64,000 nucleotides of DNA, taken from contig CM035361.1 of NCBI GenBank assembly GCA_020137815.1, positions 1,748,024 through 1,812,023 on the forward strand, given 5' to 3'. Within the stretch, counting starts at the first letter, position 1; each line of letters starts with the position of its first letter. Below the pieces are notes generated by a model. It worked only from the letters and a program-made list of their open reading frames with translations, searched no databases and was not told the DNA's origin. Source of the stretch: Hormiphora californensis (taxonomy: Eukaryota > Ctenophora > Tentaculata > Cydippida > Pleurobrachiidae). Both the position numbers and the translations under genes were made by a program. Below, one piece after another: positions 45,314 through 58,025 of the stretch.

Positions 45314-46014
45314 CCGGTCCTTTTCTTCTCAGCAACTTCACCCAGAGATCAGGAACTTTTTTGCCCACAGATATCAAGTGGCGATTATGATACCAGTGTT
45401 ATTGCCACGGTGATTAGTTATTTAGTTGCCTCATCTGGCCATTATAGATCACACTAGAAAATGAGTTTAGAAGAATGAGGTTTGGAACTGAAGGTTTGCA
45501 AGGTTTCAGTTGGAAACATTAAAACTAATCGTTAACGGAAAATATTATTTTAAATTATTTAATATTTAGAGGATTACAATTATAAATATAAATATTACAG
45601 TAGATGAGACTAGATCACACTAGAGCCACTCGACCCCAATATTTCGTGGGCAACCTAGCCTTACTCGACCCTAACTTCCCAACTGCATAACATACAAACA
45701 TTACAAACACGCGTTAACAGCCCTGAAAATGGGGCGGCAAATATTCTGATCATCTAAAAACGGAGGTTTTACATGCTGCATAATTATGGTAACCATGGTA
45801 ACCATGGTAACGAAATTACCCCTCATGGAGGCATCGCGGTAGGTAGGTAGGGGTAATTTCGTTACCAAATGATAACCATGGTAACATATAGAATATACTA
45901 TCTACAAATTACAAGCACAGCTACAACTAAGAGGTCCTGGTAACAATTATAAATAGTTTTCCGAGTTCTGAAAAAAAGGCGATCACAGGATATCATCTGC
46001 TATCAGATCTGCTA

Positions 46015-49000
46015 TCACTTGTTCTTCTTAAGCAACTGCTCTCGAACAGCAGGATCAATTTCATACCCCTTGATAAAAGGAATACCAATTCCAACGTTAT
46101 CTTTGTAGTCAACATACTCCCCACGGAAGAATTGAACCAGATAATATTCCTCCTCCTCAATCCTGAGGAATGGACGATTACTTTGGTTACCATGCAGGGT
46201 GTGAACTGCATGTCGTGTTTGCTAGTCGCGAGCGCGCTTGCGAGACAAGCAAACACGTCAAGGTTCATTAACAAGCATGCTGCTCAGTCATTTTAGATTT
46301 AATACACAATGTAAGGATACCATGTAATAGGTGAGACTCTTGCCGTCACCCTCGTTCAAGTCCCGTGAAAAACGGAGCAGTACACGCAAACTGATGCCCA
46401 TTTTCCTCGCGTGACCCCGATTCAGCAGTTTGAGACACCAACTCTTTAGGGGGCCATATCTCAGGAACCAGACAAGATAGGAAAAATCGCCGTCTAACGA
46501 GGCGTACAGTTTTTAATCTAGTTTACCACTGTACCGGCCGTTTCACTCTCCGACCTAAAACAAAAATCGCAACCCCACAAAACTTCAAAATAATGAAATT
46601 CGCATCTCGCATGTCGTGTTGCATGTCGTGTTGCATGTCGTGTCATGTTATTGACGCGCTCGCGTTCAACTCTCACACAGCAGCTGCAGAACATGGCGGG
46701 AAACATCGAGGAGTAGAGAGAGGGTCGGTGCCGAATCAAATATTTCTTGATCTTGATCTACTCCATCTCTCAGCTATCCTACCCCTCATCAACTCGATCT
46801 CTCAGCTACCCTACCCCTCATCTACTCCATCTTTCAGCTACCCTACCCCTCATCTACTCCATCTTTCAGCTACCCTACCCCTTATCTATTCCATCTCTCA
46901 GCTACCCTACTCCTCATCTACTCCATCTCTCAGCTTCCCTATTAGGGAAGCATAGAGATGGAAACGATTAGGGGTAGGGAATCCCTATCCATAATCTAGT
47001 TCCATCTCTATGCTTCCCTAGCCCTCATCAACTCCATCTTTCAGCTACCCTACCCCTAATCTAGTCCATCTCTCCGCTACCCTACTCCTCATCTACTCCA
47101 TCTCTCAGCTACCCTACCTCCCATTTACTCCATCTCTCAGCTACCCTACCTCCCATTTACTCCATCTCTCAGCTTCCCTACCTCCCATTTACTCCATCTC
47201 TCAGCTTACCTACCTCCCATTTACTCCATATCTCAGCTTCCCTACCTGCCATTTACTCCATCTTTCAGATACCCTACCTCCCATTTACTCCATCTCTCAG
47301 CTTACCTACCTCCCATTTACTCCATCTCTCAGCTTCCCTACCTCCCATTTACTCCATCTCTCAGCTTCCCTACCTCCCATTTACTCCATCTCTCAGCTAC
47401 CCAACCTCCCATTCACTCCATCTATCAGCTACCCTACCTCCCATTTACTCCATCTCTCAGCTTCCCTACCTCCCATTTACTCCATCTCTCAGCTTCCCTA
47501 CCTCCCATTTACTCCATCTCTCAGCTTACCTACCTCCCATTTACTCCATATCTCAGCTTCCCTACCTGCCATTTACTCCATCTTTCAGATACCCTACCTC
47601 ACATTTACTCCATCTCTCAGCTTCCCTACCTCTCATTTAGTACTCCATCTCTCAGCTTCCCTACCTCCCATTTACTCCATATCTCAGCTACCCAACCTCC
47701 CATTCACTCCATCTATCAGCTACCCTACCTCCCATTTACTCCATCTCTCAGCTTCCCTACCTCCCATTTACTCCATCTCTCAGCTTCCCTACCTCCCATT
47801 TACTCCATCCCTCAGCTTCCCTACCTCCCATTTACTCCATCCCTGCCTCCCATTTACTCCATCTCTCAGCTACCCTACCTCCCATTCACTCCATCTCTCA
47901 GCTACCCTACCACCCATTTACTCCATCTCTCAGCTTCCCTACCTCCCATTTACTCCATCCCTCAGCTTCCCTACCTCCCATTTACTCCATCTCTCAGCTT
48001 CCCTACCTCCCATTTACTCCATCCCTCAGCTTCCCTACATCCCATTTACTCCATCTCTCAACTTCCCTACCTCCCATTTACTCCATCTCTCAGCTACCCT
48101 ACCTCCCATTTACTCCATCTCTCAGCTTCCCTACCTCCCATATACTCCATCTTTCAGCTTCCCTACCTCCCATTTACTCCATCGCTTACCTTCCCTACCT
48201 CCCATTTACTCCATCTCTCAGATACCCTACCTCCCATTTACTCCATCTCTCAGCTTACCTACCTCCCATTTACTCCATCTCTCAGCTTCCCTACCTCCCA
48301 TTTACTCCATCTCTCAGCTTCCCTACCTCCCATTTACTCCATCTCTCAGCTACCCAACCTCCCATTCACTCCATCTATCAGCTACCCTACCTCCCATTTA
48401 CTCCATCTCTCAGCTTCCCTACCTCCCATTTACTCCATCTCTCAGCTTCCCTACCTCCCATTTACTCCATCTCTCAGCTTACCTACCTCCCATTTACTCC
48501 ATATCTCAGCTTCCCTACCTGCCATTTACTCCATCTTTCAGATACCCTACCTCACATTTACTCCATCTCTCAGCTTCCCTACCTCCCATTTACTCCATCG
48601 CTTACCTTCCCTACCTCCCATTTACTCCATCTCTCAGCTTCCCTACCTCCCATTTACTCCATCTCTCAGCTTCCCTACCTCCCATTTACTCCATCTCTCA
48701 TTTATCCTAACATTCCTACCCCTGAGAGATGGAGTAAATGGGAGGTAGGGAAGCTGAGAGATGGAGTAAATGGGAGGTAGGGAAGCTGAGAGATGGAGTA
48801 AATGGGAGGTAGGAAAGCTGAGAGATGGAGTAAATGGGTGGTAGGGTAGCTGAGAGATAGAGTAAATGGGAGGTAGGGAAGCTGAGGGATGGAGTAAATG
48901 GGAGGTAGGGAAGCTGAGAGATGGAGTAAATGGGAGGTAGGTAAGCTGAGAAATGGAGTAAATGGGAGGTAGGGTAGCTGAGAGATGGAGTAAATGGGAG

Positions 49001-52000
49001 GTAGGGTAGCTGAGAGATGGAGTAAATGGGAGGTAGGGAAGCTGAGAGATGGAGTAAATGGGAGGTAGGGTAGCTGAGAGATGGAGTACTAAATGAGAGG
49101 TAGGGAAGCTGAGAAATGGAGTAAATGGGAGGTAGGGAAGCTGAGAGATGGATCAAATGGGAGGTAGGGTAGCTGAGGGATGGAGTAAATGGGAGGTAGG
49201 GAAGCTGAGAGATGGAGTAAATGGGAGGTAGGGTAGCTGAGAGATGGAGTAAATGGGAGGTAGGGAAGCTGAGAGATGGAGTAAATGGGAGGTAGGGTAG
49301 CTGAGAGATGGAGTAAGTAAATGAGAGGTAGGGAAGCTGAGAAATGGAGTAAATGGGAGGTAGGGAAGCTGAGAGATGGATCAAATGGGAGGTAGGGTAG
49401 CTGAGGGATGGAGTAAATGGGAGGTAGGGAAGCTGAGAGATGGAGTAAATGGAAGGTAGGTAAGCTGAGAGATGGAGTACTTAAATGGGAGGTAGGGTAT
49501 CTGAGAGATGGAGTAAATGGCAGGTAGGGAAGCTGAGATATGGAGTAAATGGGAGGTAGGTAAGCTGAGAGATGGAGTAAATGGGAGGTAGGGAAGCTGA
49601 GAGATGGAGTAAATGGGAGGTAGGGTAGCTGAGAGATGGAGTAAATGGGAGGTAGGGTAGCTGAGAGATGGAGTAGATGAGGAGTAGGGTAGCGGAGAGA
49701 TGGACTAGATTAGGGGTAGGCTAGCTGAAAGATGGAGTTGATGAGGGCTAGGGAAGCATAGAGATGGAAACGATTATGGATAGGGATTCGTTTCCATCTC
49801 TATGCTTCCCTAATAGGGAAGCTGAGAGATGGAGTAGATGAGGAGTAGGGTAGCTGAGAGATGGACTAGATAAGGGGTAGGGTAGCTGAAAGATGGAGTA
49901 GATGAGGGGTAGGGTAGCTGAGAGATCGAGTTGATGAGGGGTAGGATAGCTGAGAGATGGAGTAGATCAAGATCAAGAAATATTTGATTCGGCACCGACC
50001 CTCTCTCTACTCCTCGATGTTTCCCGCCATGTTCTGCAGCTGCTGTGTGAGAGTTGAACGCGAGCGCGTCAATAACATGACACGACATGCAACACGACAT
50101 GCAACACGACATGCGAGATGCGAATTTCATTATTTTGAAGTTTTGTGGGGTTGCGATTTTTGTTTTAGGTCGGAGAGTGAAACGGCCGGTACAGTGGTAA
50201 ACTAGATTAAAAACTGTACGCCTCGTTAGACGGCGATTTTTCCTATCTTGTCTGGTTCCTGAGATATGGCCCCCTAAAGAGTTGGTGTCTCAAACTGCTG
50301 AATCGGGGTCACGCGAGGAAAATGGGCATCAGTTTGCGTGTACTGCTCCGTTTTTCACGGGACTTGAACGAGGGTGACGGCAAGAGTCTCACCTATTACA
50401 TGGTATCCTTACATTGTGTATTAAATCTAAAATGACTGAGCAGGATGCTTGTTAATGAACCTTGACGTGTTTGCTTGTCTCGCAAGCGCGCTCGCGACTA
50501 GCAAACACGACATGCAGTTCACACCCTGCCATGGTGATGAGTGAATCTAGTTAACATGGTTGTTATGGTTACCATAGTTACCGAGGCTACCGAATAAGGA
50601 ACTGCTTTTAGAACTGTACAATATTCACACACACATACCTCTCACTAAAGAATCTCCAGGCAGCATAAGCATAAGCACAGGTTGACACGGGATTACAGAG
50701 GAGCAGCTGGGTTGCGATGGACCAATAGAACCAACCCGCATAGGAGGGGTGTCGCGATATCGCATACACACCGTTCTGGACAAGCTGAGAAATTGGACAT
50801 TGGTTAGTTGACTGAATCAATTGATATACTATTCGTAAAACTCCCCGAAAACAATGTAGGTCACTAATTGTGTGGCTCCCACTGCATTATATTTCAGAGC
50901 ACACTATTCGGCAGATCAAGTCACCGAAACCTCCCCAACTTTATATATAAAATACAATGGTAATAAACCTCCCCAACTTTAATTATAAAATACAATGGTA
51001 CTAAACCTCCCTTACCTTGTGGTCCTCGTTCTTAGTGTCCTGGACGATGTGGTCAAAGTTTTCCGCTGCCGTTATCATGGCCAGCTTCCTGACCGCATCT
51101 CCCGCTATCATTACCACCCCTCCTGTCCAGTATATCGGCTGAAAAATAAGGGGGCGGAGGGGAGAGTGAGATTGATCATGTTGTATTAGAAGGGGGGTGT
51201 CAGATATAACTGTAGATTAAATGAACAAATAAACTATTGTATGTACAGACTAACTTATCTCCTAAACTCTCAATAAAGAGATCTGAGCAAGAATTCATCT
51301 CCTAAAGCAACACACAAAAAACAAAATCTAATACGTACCGCGTAAAACTTGTATCCAGGGCCAAGGTTGACGAAAGTGACCAGGTACTCAAATAGTCCAA
51401 CTACCAGTGCTACATGGTAGGCAGTGGAGTGGTTGAGAAGGAAGGAATCGTAGGAGAGCTTGTGTTCTTTAAATAACGCTGGAAAGAGTGTTTAGATGAT
51501 TACAGATTGAGAAAGAGAGAAGTTGCCCTGCGCTGTGGGGTACTGAAAACCTCAGCGATGAATGGGTCTTTTATGAGAGCGGGAATTGGGAAAAGACAAT
51601 ACCTGTTAGAAGGTACTCTGAGATGTGGAAAAATGACAGTCCAACCAGATAACAACCAAGCTGCTTGTGATGGTCAGTATACCACGACACAATTAATCCT
51701 GGATAATAATGGTGTAACGATTAATTGCTTCATAAATATTGTTCTAATATTTGTCTTCCGTCACGGGGCAGCTGTAGCAGTGAGAGATGGTCGAGCAAGG
51801 CAAACTACAATGATCGATTTATCGAAACACAATTGTTGTGACTATGACCTAAAACCCACTCACCTGCTGACCCCACTGCACCAATAAAGTAACCTCTGTA
51901 CACTATGCCATGTTCCCTCGGTAGGGCCAGGGAAAACAGAGGTGCTATACTAAACAAAATACCAAATGTGTACCAGATTGCGTTGGCCTGAAATGAAAAC

Positions 52001-52230
52001 AAACTGTTTATTTCAAACATACCCTTGATAATCATCAACGGGGGAATGTCAAGGCTACATCGATGTGTAATAGTTGAGCTAGGAAATCACAGGGATCATG
52101 AGTATTCTTTTATGAACTGTCTTATTAAAACTCTCCCTCTTGTACTCACATCTTTTGAGATAAGGAGAAGAACACACAATATTGGATTTAAGTAGGATAT
52201 TAGTGCTATAGAGAAGTTCCTACACGCCAT
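46015..52230 (-). CDS. ICMT: Protein-S-isoprenylcysteine O-methyltransferase, copy 2
   Basis: Exons 52150-52230 (ATG), 51864-51987, 51603-51698, 51339-51478, 51016-51138, 50639-50784, 46015-46162 (TGA). Every exon has the same length as in copy 1 and all phases match, giving 285 residues. The SAM-methyltransferase landmarks (RHPSYAGWFYWS, EEEEYYLVQFF, GIPFIKGYE) are intact. It carries the same foldback insertion at the same intron position with the same CCATG flanks, so the insertion is older than the split of the two copies. Differences from copy 1 lie mostly in introns. Confidence 0.96.
46195..50528. mobile_element. Giant foldback element in ICMT intron, copy 2 (4.33 kb)
   Basis: Same termini and CCATG flanks (46190-46194, 50529-50533) as the copy at 36428-40756. 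The array reverses near 48698-48722. It differs from copy 1 by a few bases and small indels. Confidence 0.93.
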
Positions 52231-52508
52231 AACTATCCTGGAGTGGAAAGATGAATCGGTAAAATTGCCCCGTCACCGGTGCCAGACGGTCTTGAGAAAA
52301 AGTGGTTTGAAACATATTTGAAATAGAAACGACTTTAATTGGTATACTTTGAAGGCCCCTGAGACGCAATAGAGGACTGTAGCTCATGCCAGAGAGCTCG
52401 TAATTAGAAGATCATAACTTTTTTAAATGTTGAAGAAAGCAAACTTTTAAAAACTTTCGCGAAATTATGGTTTTTTTGTCATCATCATCATCATCAATTA
52501 ACATTATA

Positions 52509-53832
52509 GGCCGGTCATATGACGTTTTTTTCTCGGCGTAAAAGTTGTAAATCTAATTCCACTTCTATGGCACTCTAATAGGTCCCTAGAACCACCAAAA
52601 AAATTCACCGCACTCTACGCGGTGGAGAACTTGACTTAATTGGGCCTAATTGGTTACAGGGTACTTTCAGCCTGAAGCCAACACCGTAAGTGCCCTTAGA
52701 GTAGGAGTAGAGAAAAAAACAAGGGCACTAAAGTGATCAGCGCCCACACATTAGTGGGGGTAGGTGCTGGAATTAAGTCTCTATCTCATCCCGTTAATTA
52801 GATAATTGGATAATTAGATGCGCACATAGCCGTTTTATGGTTATACGGTAAAAACCATCTTAGGAAACGAGTAGAGAAAAAACCAAGGGCACTAAAGTGT
52901 TCAGCGACCTCACATTAGTGGGGGTAGGTGCTGGAATTAAGTCTATCTCATCTGGATAATTAGATAATTGGTTAATTAGATGCGCACATAGCCGTTTTTG
53001 GCCATATGGCTATATCCACTTAGGAGAGGCGTAGAGACTTTTTACAGGCGCCATTTTGTAGGCAATGGCCAAGTTATGGGGGGTCTTCGTCGGACTTTTA
53101 ATCTCTATCTCCAACCGTTTAACCGTTATTAGGCTTTAAAGGTGCTCAAAATCGGGCTTTTTACCGTTTTTTGCTCATTTTGAGCGCCTTTAAAGCCTAA
53201 TAACGGCTAAACGGTTAGAGATAGAGCTTAAAAGTCCGACGAAGACCCCCCATAACTTGGCCATTGCCTACAAAATGGCGCCTGTAAAAAGTCTCTACGC
53301 CTCTCCTAAGTGGATATAGCCATATGGCCAAAAACGGCTATGTGCGCATCTAATTAACCAATTATCTAATTATCCAGATGAGATAGAGACTTAATTCCAG
53401 CACCTACCCCCACTAATGTGAGGTCGCTGAACACTTTAGTGCCCTTGGTTTTTTCTCTACTCGTTTCCTAAGATGGTTTTTACCGTATAACCATAAAACG
53501 GCTATGTGCGCATCTAATTATTCAATTATCTAATTAACGGGATGAGATAGAGACTTAATTCCAGCACCTACCCCCACTAATGTGTGGGCGCTGATCACTT
53601 AAGTGCCCTTGTTTTTTTCTCTACTCCTACTCTAAGGGCACTTACGGTGTTGGCTTCAGGCTGAAAGTACCCTGTAACCAATTAGGCCCAATTAAGTCAA
53701 GTTCTCCACCGCGTAGAGTGCGGTGAATTTTTTTGGTGGTTCTAGGGACCTATTAGAGTGCCATAGAAGTGGAATTAGATTTACAACTTGAACGCCGATT
53801 TTTGATCTACTTTCGACATCATATGACTGGCC
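52509..53832. mobile_element. 1.32-kb palindromic element upstream of ICMT, copy 2
   Basis: Same element as 42735-44066. The centre near 53150 has the opposite orientation of its short unpaired middle relative to copy 1 (GCTCAAAATCGGGC here, AAAGCCCGATTTTGAGC there), as expected if the loop of a palindrome had inverted. Confidence 0.88.
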
Positions 53833-53979
53833 TATTAAATATACCGCTTTATAGCATATTGGTAAGATATCACTTAAAAAAGAAAAAACTTAACGGATAA
53901 CTTCCTGCTTTCAAAAGCGGTTTTACTCTATTTGATCAATAAATCAGAGTCCATGAGCTAGTAGTGTTTATACAAATGT

Positions 53980-54972
53980 TCAAATGTCCCTTGGTGCTTC
54001 TAACACCCTCTTTCCACGGATTATGAAGTAGGTTCCAGGGGACTGCTTTACCTTCTCCTTCAGTTCAACAACAAGCTTTTTCCGTTCATTCCGTTCTTCT
54101 ACTGTTCTATCAGGAGATATAAAGACTTTGCCAAACTTGTCGTTCCCTTTCAGCAGGGATTTCTTCGACAGGATTGAAATTTGAGCTTCTCTGCTCCTCA
54201 GCACGACTTTCACAGGTCTTGCCGATGAGGACTGCTTTCCCAAGCGCTCGGCGGATTGCACTTTCGGAGCCTCTTCAAGCTCACCAAAAAGAGACTTAAT
54301 TTGAGTTTCAAGCTTCTCACCATTTACATTGTCTTTCAACTCTTCCAATCCATGGATGATGATGTTACACCCACGGTCCTCCGATGCTGCCACGATTGCC
54401 GATTGAATCTTCTTTGGAGCCAGGGCCGAGGCACACTCTTTCTCCAAAACGGCTGCAAAGCTCTTCATTTCCTGTTGTGCTGTTGACTGCACAGCTGTTA
54501 TCTCAACCTTCCTCTTCTCAAGTAATTGCCTCTGGATTTTCAGGAGCTCCTCTTGTGCAGCCACTAGATTTCTTTGGGTTTTTATGAGCTCTGTACTGTG
54601 TATTTTGAGCTCTTTCTCCAGCTGGTTTATCCTCAAGGTTTCGCAACCCACTGCTAACAACTCTTCAGTAACTGGGAAGGTCTGTTCCATAAGAATACGG
54701 CATGCATCCTCCACAAGGTCTAAAAGCACTGGCTTGGTCAGTGCATTGAGTTTAGTCCTGGAGGGGACCTTCAGATCATTCCAAACTTCCGCTGTCTGTG
54801 GTCCGTACTGCTGCACTCTGTTCGGGTTTATTTCACCGAACCCACCGGTTAGGGTTAATACCTCGCTTACCCACTCCACGGTTTGTTCTTGACAGTATCG
54901 GACGTGTTCTTCTTCCACATCTGTTTCCCGCAGGTAGGTCCGTGTATCAAGTTCATCGTCAGAGCTTTCCAT
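53980..54972 (-). CDS. LINE ORF1 (coiled coil plus RRM-like nucleic-acid binding)
   Basis: 330 residues from ATG 54972 to the stop at 53980; the frame is open further upstream but that part runs into the neighbouring palindrome. The N-terminal half is acidic. A coiled-coil stretch follows (INQLEKELKIHSTELIKTQ, AAQEELLKIQRQLLEKRK), then an RRM-like region typical of CR1/L1-type ORF1 proteins (CNIIIHGLEE, AERLGKQSS, RPVKVVLRSREAQ, FGKVFISPDRTVEERNER). ORF1 proteins coat the element's RNA. It is in the opposite orientation to the reverse transcriptase at 56440-57876. Confidence 0.85.
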   Translation of the reverse strand: MESSDDELDTRTYLRETDVEEEHVRYCQEQTVEWVSEVLTLTGGFGEINPNRVQQYGPQTAEVWNDLKVPSRTKLNALTKPVLLDLVEDACRILMEQTFPVTEELLAVGCETLRINQLEKELKIHSTELIKTQRNLVAAQEELLKIQRQLLEKRKVEITAVQSTAQQEMKSFAAVLEKECASALAPKKIQSAIVAASEDRGCNIIIHGLEELKDNVNGEKLETQIKSLFGELEEAPKVQSAERLGKQSSSARPVKVVLRSREAQISILSKKSLLKGNDKFGKVFISPDRTVEERNERKKLVVELKEKVKQSPGTYFIIRGKRVLEAPRDI

Positions 54973-55026
54973 CTTCTTGCTGCCCTTTTGGGCTCTTACA
55001 TAGACATTTGTACCAACATGCCTTAA

Positions 55027-56416
55027 GGGTACGCTAACCAAAATTTTTTTTCGAGTGCAGGGAAATCTCTCACCGTAGGGTTGTAGGCCATGCCAAGGAG
55101 ACCTCAAATATGCAATTTGAGCTCTCAAGTCGAATTCATATTTTTGCTACAGCTGCTTGAAAAATGAACTGAAAATAAGTTTTTGGCATCTTAAAAATAC
55201 ATTTGTAAAGATAGGATTATAAAAATTTGTGGATTTGAAGAGGACAAAGAGGTGAGTAGCCACAAAAATTTGTTTTGAAATCCGAGCTGATTTCCGTTCC
55301 TGAGGTGGATTTCTTTTTTTCCACTTTAACGCCCTATTTGGCAAAGTTCCGAAAACATGTGAAAGCTGTAAATTGGTGAAAAGTTGCGTCTAACAATTAT
55401 CTAAGTGGCCATAAATTTTGGGCGTGTCCTTATTCGAGATAAGCTGTACAGAGTTTTTTTTGTGAAAGCCGTCATTTCAGAATTAAATAAATTCCCTGTA
55501 TCTCAAAAACGGTTGATCGTAGAGACCTGAGACTATGCTTAAACGATTCAGAAGGTCCGATTTTGGGGGGGTCTTCTGAGAGACATTTTGCTCCTACTTC
55601 AACCGTTTTTACTGTAATTGCGAAAAACAAATTCTATGAAAAGGGCAAAAGCTAAACTCCAATATCCTGTAATTAGGGAATTTTAGCTAAGAAAGGACCG
55701 AAACTATGGAAAAATGTTTAACAAGCTAATTCCTTCACTATTTGGTCCATATGGGTCCCTATAATCATCAAAAACAAAATCACAAAAAATCCACGATGGC
55801 GAAGATGGGTTTTTGTTTTTCGCAATTACAGCAAAAACGGTTGAAGTAGGAGCAAAATGTATCTCAGAAGACCCCCCCAAAATCGGACCTTCTGAATCGT
55901 TTAAGCATAGTCTCAGGTCTCTACGATCAACCGTTTTTGAGATACAGGGAATTTATTTATTTCTGAAATGACGGCTTTCACTAAAAAAACTCTGTACAGC
56001 TTATCTCAAATAAGGACACGCCCAAAATTTATGGCCACTTAGATAATCGTTAGACGCAACTTTTCACCAATTTACAGCTTTCACATGTTTTCGGAACTTT
56101 GCCAAATAGGGCGTTAAAGTGGAAAAAAAGAAATCCACCTCAGGACCGGAAATCAGCTCGGATTGCAAAAAGATTTTTTGTGGTTATTCACCTTCATGTC
56201 CTCTTCAAATACCCAAATTTTCATGCTCTTATCTTTAAAAAAATTTTTTTGGGATGCCAAAAACGTATTTTCAGTTCATTTTTCAAGCAGCTGTAGCAAA
56301 AATATGAATTCGACTTGAGAGCTCAAATTGCATATTTGAGGTCTCCTTGGCATGGCCTACAACCCTACGGTGAGAGATTTCCCTGCACTCGAAAAAAATT
56401 TTTGGTTAGCGTACCC
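55027..56416. mobile_element. TTAA-flanked palindromic element (1.39 kb)
   Basis: Flanked by TTAA at 55023-55026 and 56417-56420. Termini GGGTACGCTAACCAAAA and its complement. Arms of about 690 bases are close inverted copies centred near 55720. No transposase. TTAA target use suggests mobilisation by piggyBac- or Kolobok-type transposases. Terminal bases differ from the other TTAA element at 13170-13839, so they are separate families. Confidence 0.92.
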
Positions 56417-58025
56417 TTAAACGCCAATATATAACCCCCGTGTTTAAGAAAGGATCCAAAATGGAGGCAAAAAATTATCGGCCTGTCGCACTCACCTCCC
56501 ACATGATTAAAACATTTGAGAGAGTTGTAAGAAACAAAGTTGTCGATCATCTGGAGGGAAATGGGCTCTTCAACGATGGCCAGCATGGTTTCCGGAGGAA
56601 CAGAAGCTGCTTGACTCAACTCTTAAACCACTACGATAATGTCATGAGAGAACTGAATAACGGACACGAAGTGGATGTTGTGTATTTAGACATGGAGAAG
56701 GCTTTTGACAAAGTCGATGTCAAGGTCTTGATGGCAAAATTGGAAAAATACGGTATTCGGGGACAGCTACACCGTTGGATCAACAACTTCCTTTCAGAAA
56801 GAGTACAAACAGTGATGGTAGATGGTGCTCAGTCTCGGGAGGAATTGGTCATCAGTGGTGTCCCACAGGGTACAGTTATTGGTCCCTTGTTGTTTTTAGT
56901 CTATATGATAGACATAGAGACACTTCTTTCTGGCACAGTCCTCACCTTCGCAGACGATTCCAAGCTGTGGAAGGCAATCAAGTCATTGGATGATAGAGAG
57001 GATCTCCAGAAAAGTCTAGCTGTGTTTGCTCGTTGGGCGACAGATAACAACATGTCCCTACACCAGGACAAATTTGAAGTTATGAACTATACTCTTCGCT
57101 CCACCCAACTGTTAAGAGAGCTGCCATTCTCCAATGAAAACTACTCCTACAGTGGGCCTGGAGGCGAAACGATATCCCCTAGCGAATCTGTCAAAGACCT
57201 AGGAGTCCTTGTTTCAACAAACTGTGCATGGTCGGAGCATATCGGCAGCATCACGACTAAGGCTCGTCGGATGAGTGGCTGGGCACTTAGTGTGTTTCGG
57301 GATAGATCGGATGACACCATGCTAACCCTACTCAAATCCATCGTCAGACCCCAGGTTGAATACTGTTGCCCCCTATGGAACCCTGTCAAAAAGTCAGATA
57401 TTGCACTGGTTGAGGAGGCACAGAGACAATTCACCCGCAGGATCGCGAGTTGTTCGGGCATGAATTACTGGGACAGACTCCATCACCTCAAAATCCTGTC
57501 CCTTCAACGGCGCCGAGAACGATATATAATTATCCACGTCTGGAAGGTCTTGCATAAGGTAGTACCAAACAGTACGAGTCTCTTGTTTACAGAGCACCCA
57601 CGCCTTGGCACCAGAGCGGTAATCCCTCGGTATAACTACTTGGCCCAAAAATCCATCTCTGGCCCCTATGACTCATCATTCGGCGTAAAAGGAGCTCAGT
57701 TATGGAATGCAGTGCCTCGGGTAGTGAGATCTTCAGCTTCCCTACTCGAGCTAAAGCAGTCGCTCGGTAAATATCTGTCCACCATCCCTGACCAGCCACC
57801 AGTTCGTGGGTATAGTGTTCAGCACAGTAACTCCCTGTTGGATTGGAGAAACGATCCGAGTGTTTTCAGAGAGTAAATCATTCAGGGGTGTTTTGCTTTT
57901 CTATGTTGTTTGGCTGCCCATTAAAACCCGATTCCTTTTGGTGTCTGAGTGTTAGCTCTTTTTGAGCTGAAACTTTGTGTACAATGCTTAATTTATTTAT
58001 GAATGTTTATGAATGTTTATGAATG
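56417..58025 (+). mobile_element. 5'-truncated LINE (CR1/Rex/jockey-like), 3' part
   Basis: Begins at the TTAA flank of the palindrome with coding sequence in frame (ITPVFKKG), includes the reverse transcriptase frame and about 150 bases of 3' UTR, and ends in a short tandem of ATGAATGTTT at about 57998-58025. The upstream endonuclease is missing. Confidence 0.88.
56440..57876 (+). CDS. LINE reverse transcriptase fragment
   Basis: 478 residues, open frame extending left to the TTAA at 56417. Reverse transcriptase motifs: FKKGSKMEAKNYRPVALTS, GQHGFRRNRSC, DMEKAFDKVD, SGVPQGTVIGPLLFLVY, and the catalytic LTFADDSKLW near residue 169. The C-terminal part contains VEYCCPLWNP, as in jockey-superfamily LINEs. 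The endonuclease and the linker are lost at the palindrome boundary. It is a different element from the LINE at 8.1-10.9 kb, with only distant similarity. Confidence 0.92.
   Translation: MFKKGSKMEAKNYRPVALTSHMIKTFERVVRNKVVDHLEGNGLFNDGQHGFRRNRSCLTQLLNHYDNVMRELNNGHEVDVVYLDMEKAFDKVDVKVLMAKLEKYGIRGQLHRWINNFLSERVQTVMVDGAQSREELVISGVPQGTVIGPLLFLVYMIDIETLLSGTVLTFADDSKLWKAIKSLDDREDLQKSLAVFARWATDNNMSLHQDKFEVMNYTLRSTQLLRELPFSNENYSYSGPGGETISPSESVKDLGVLVSTNCAWSEHIGSITTKARRMSGWALSVFRDRSDDTMLTLLKSIVRPQVEYCCPLWNPVKKSDIALVEEAQRQFTRRIASCSGMNYWDRLHHLKILSLQRRRERYIIIHVWKVLHKVVPNSTSLLFTEHPRLGTRAVIPRYNYLAQKSISGPYDSSFGVKGAQLWNAVPRVVRSSASLLELKQSLGKYLSTIPDQPPVRGYSVQHSNSLLDWRNDPSVFRE

Larger units (their letters stand above)
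44807..54567 (+). repeat. Tandem segmental duplication, copy 2 (~9.76 kb)
   Basis: Same content and order as 34957-44800. Most of the length difference comes from the shorter AAAC/donor repeat and small indels. Its right end runs on without a break into the rest of the LINE ORF1, so this copy holds the native right flank while copy 1 holds the native left flank. Confidence 0.97.
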
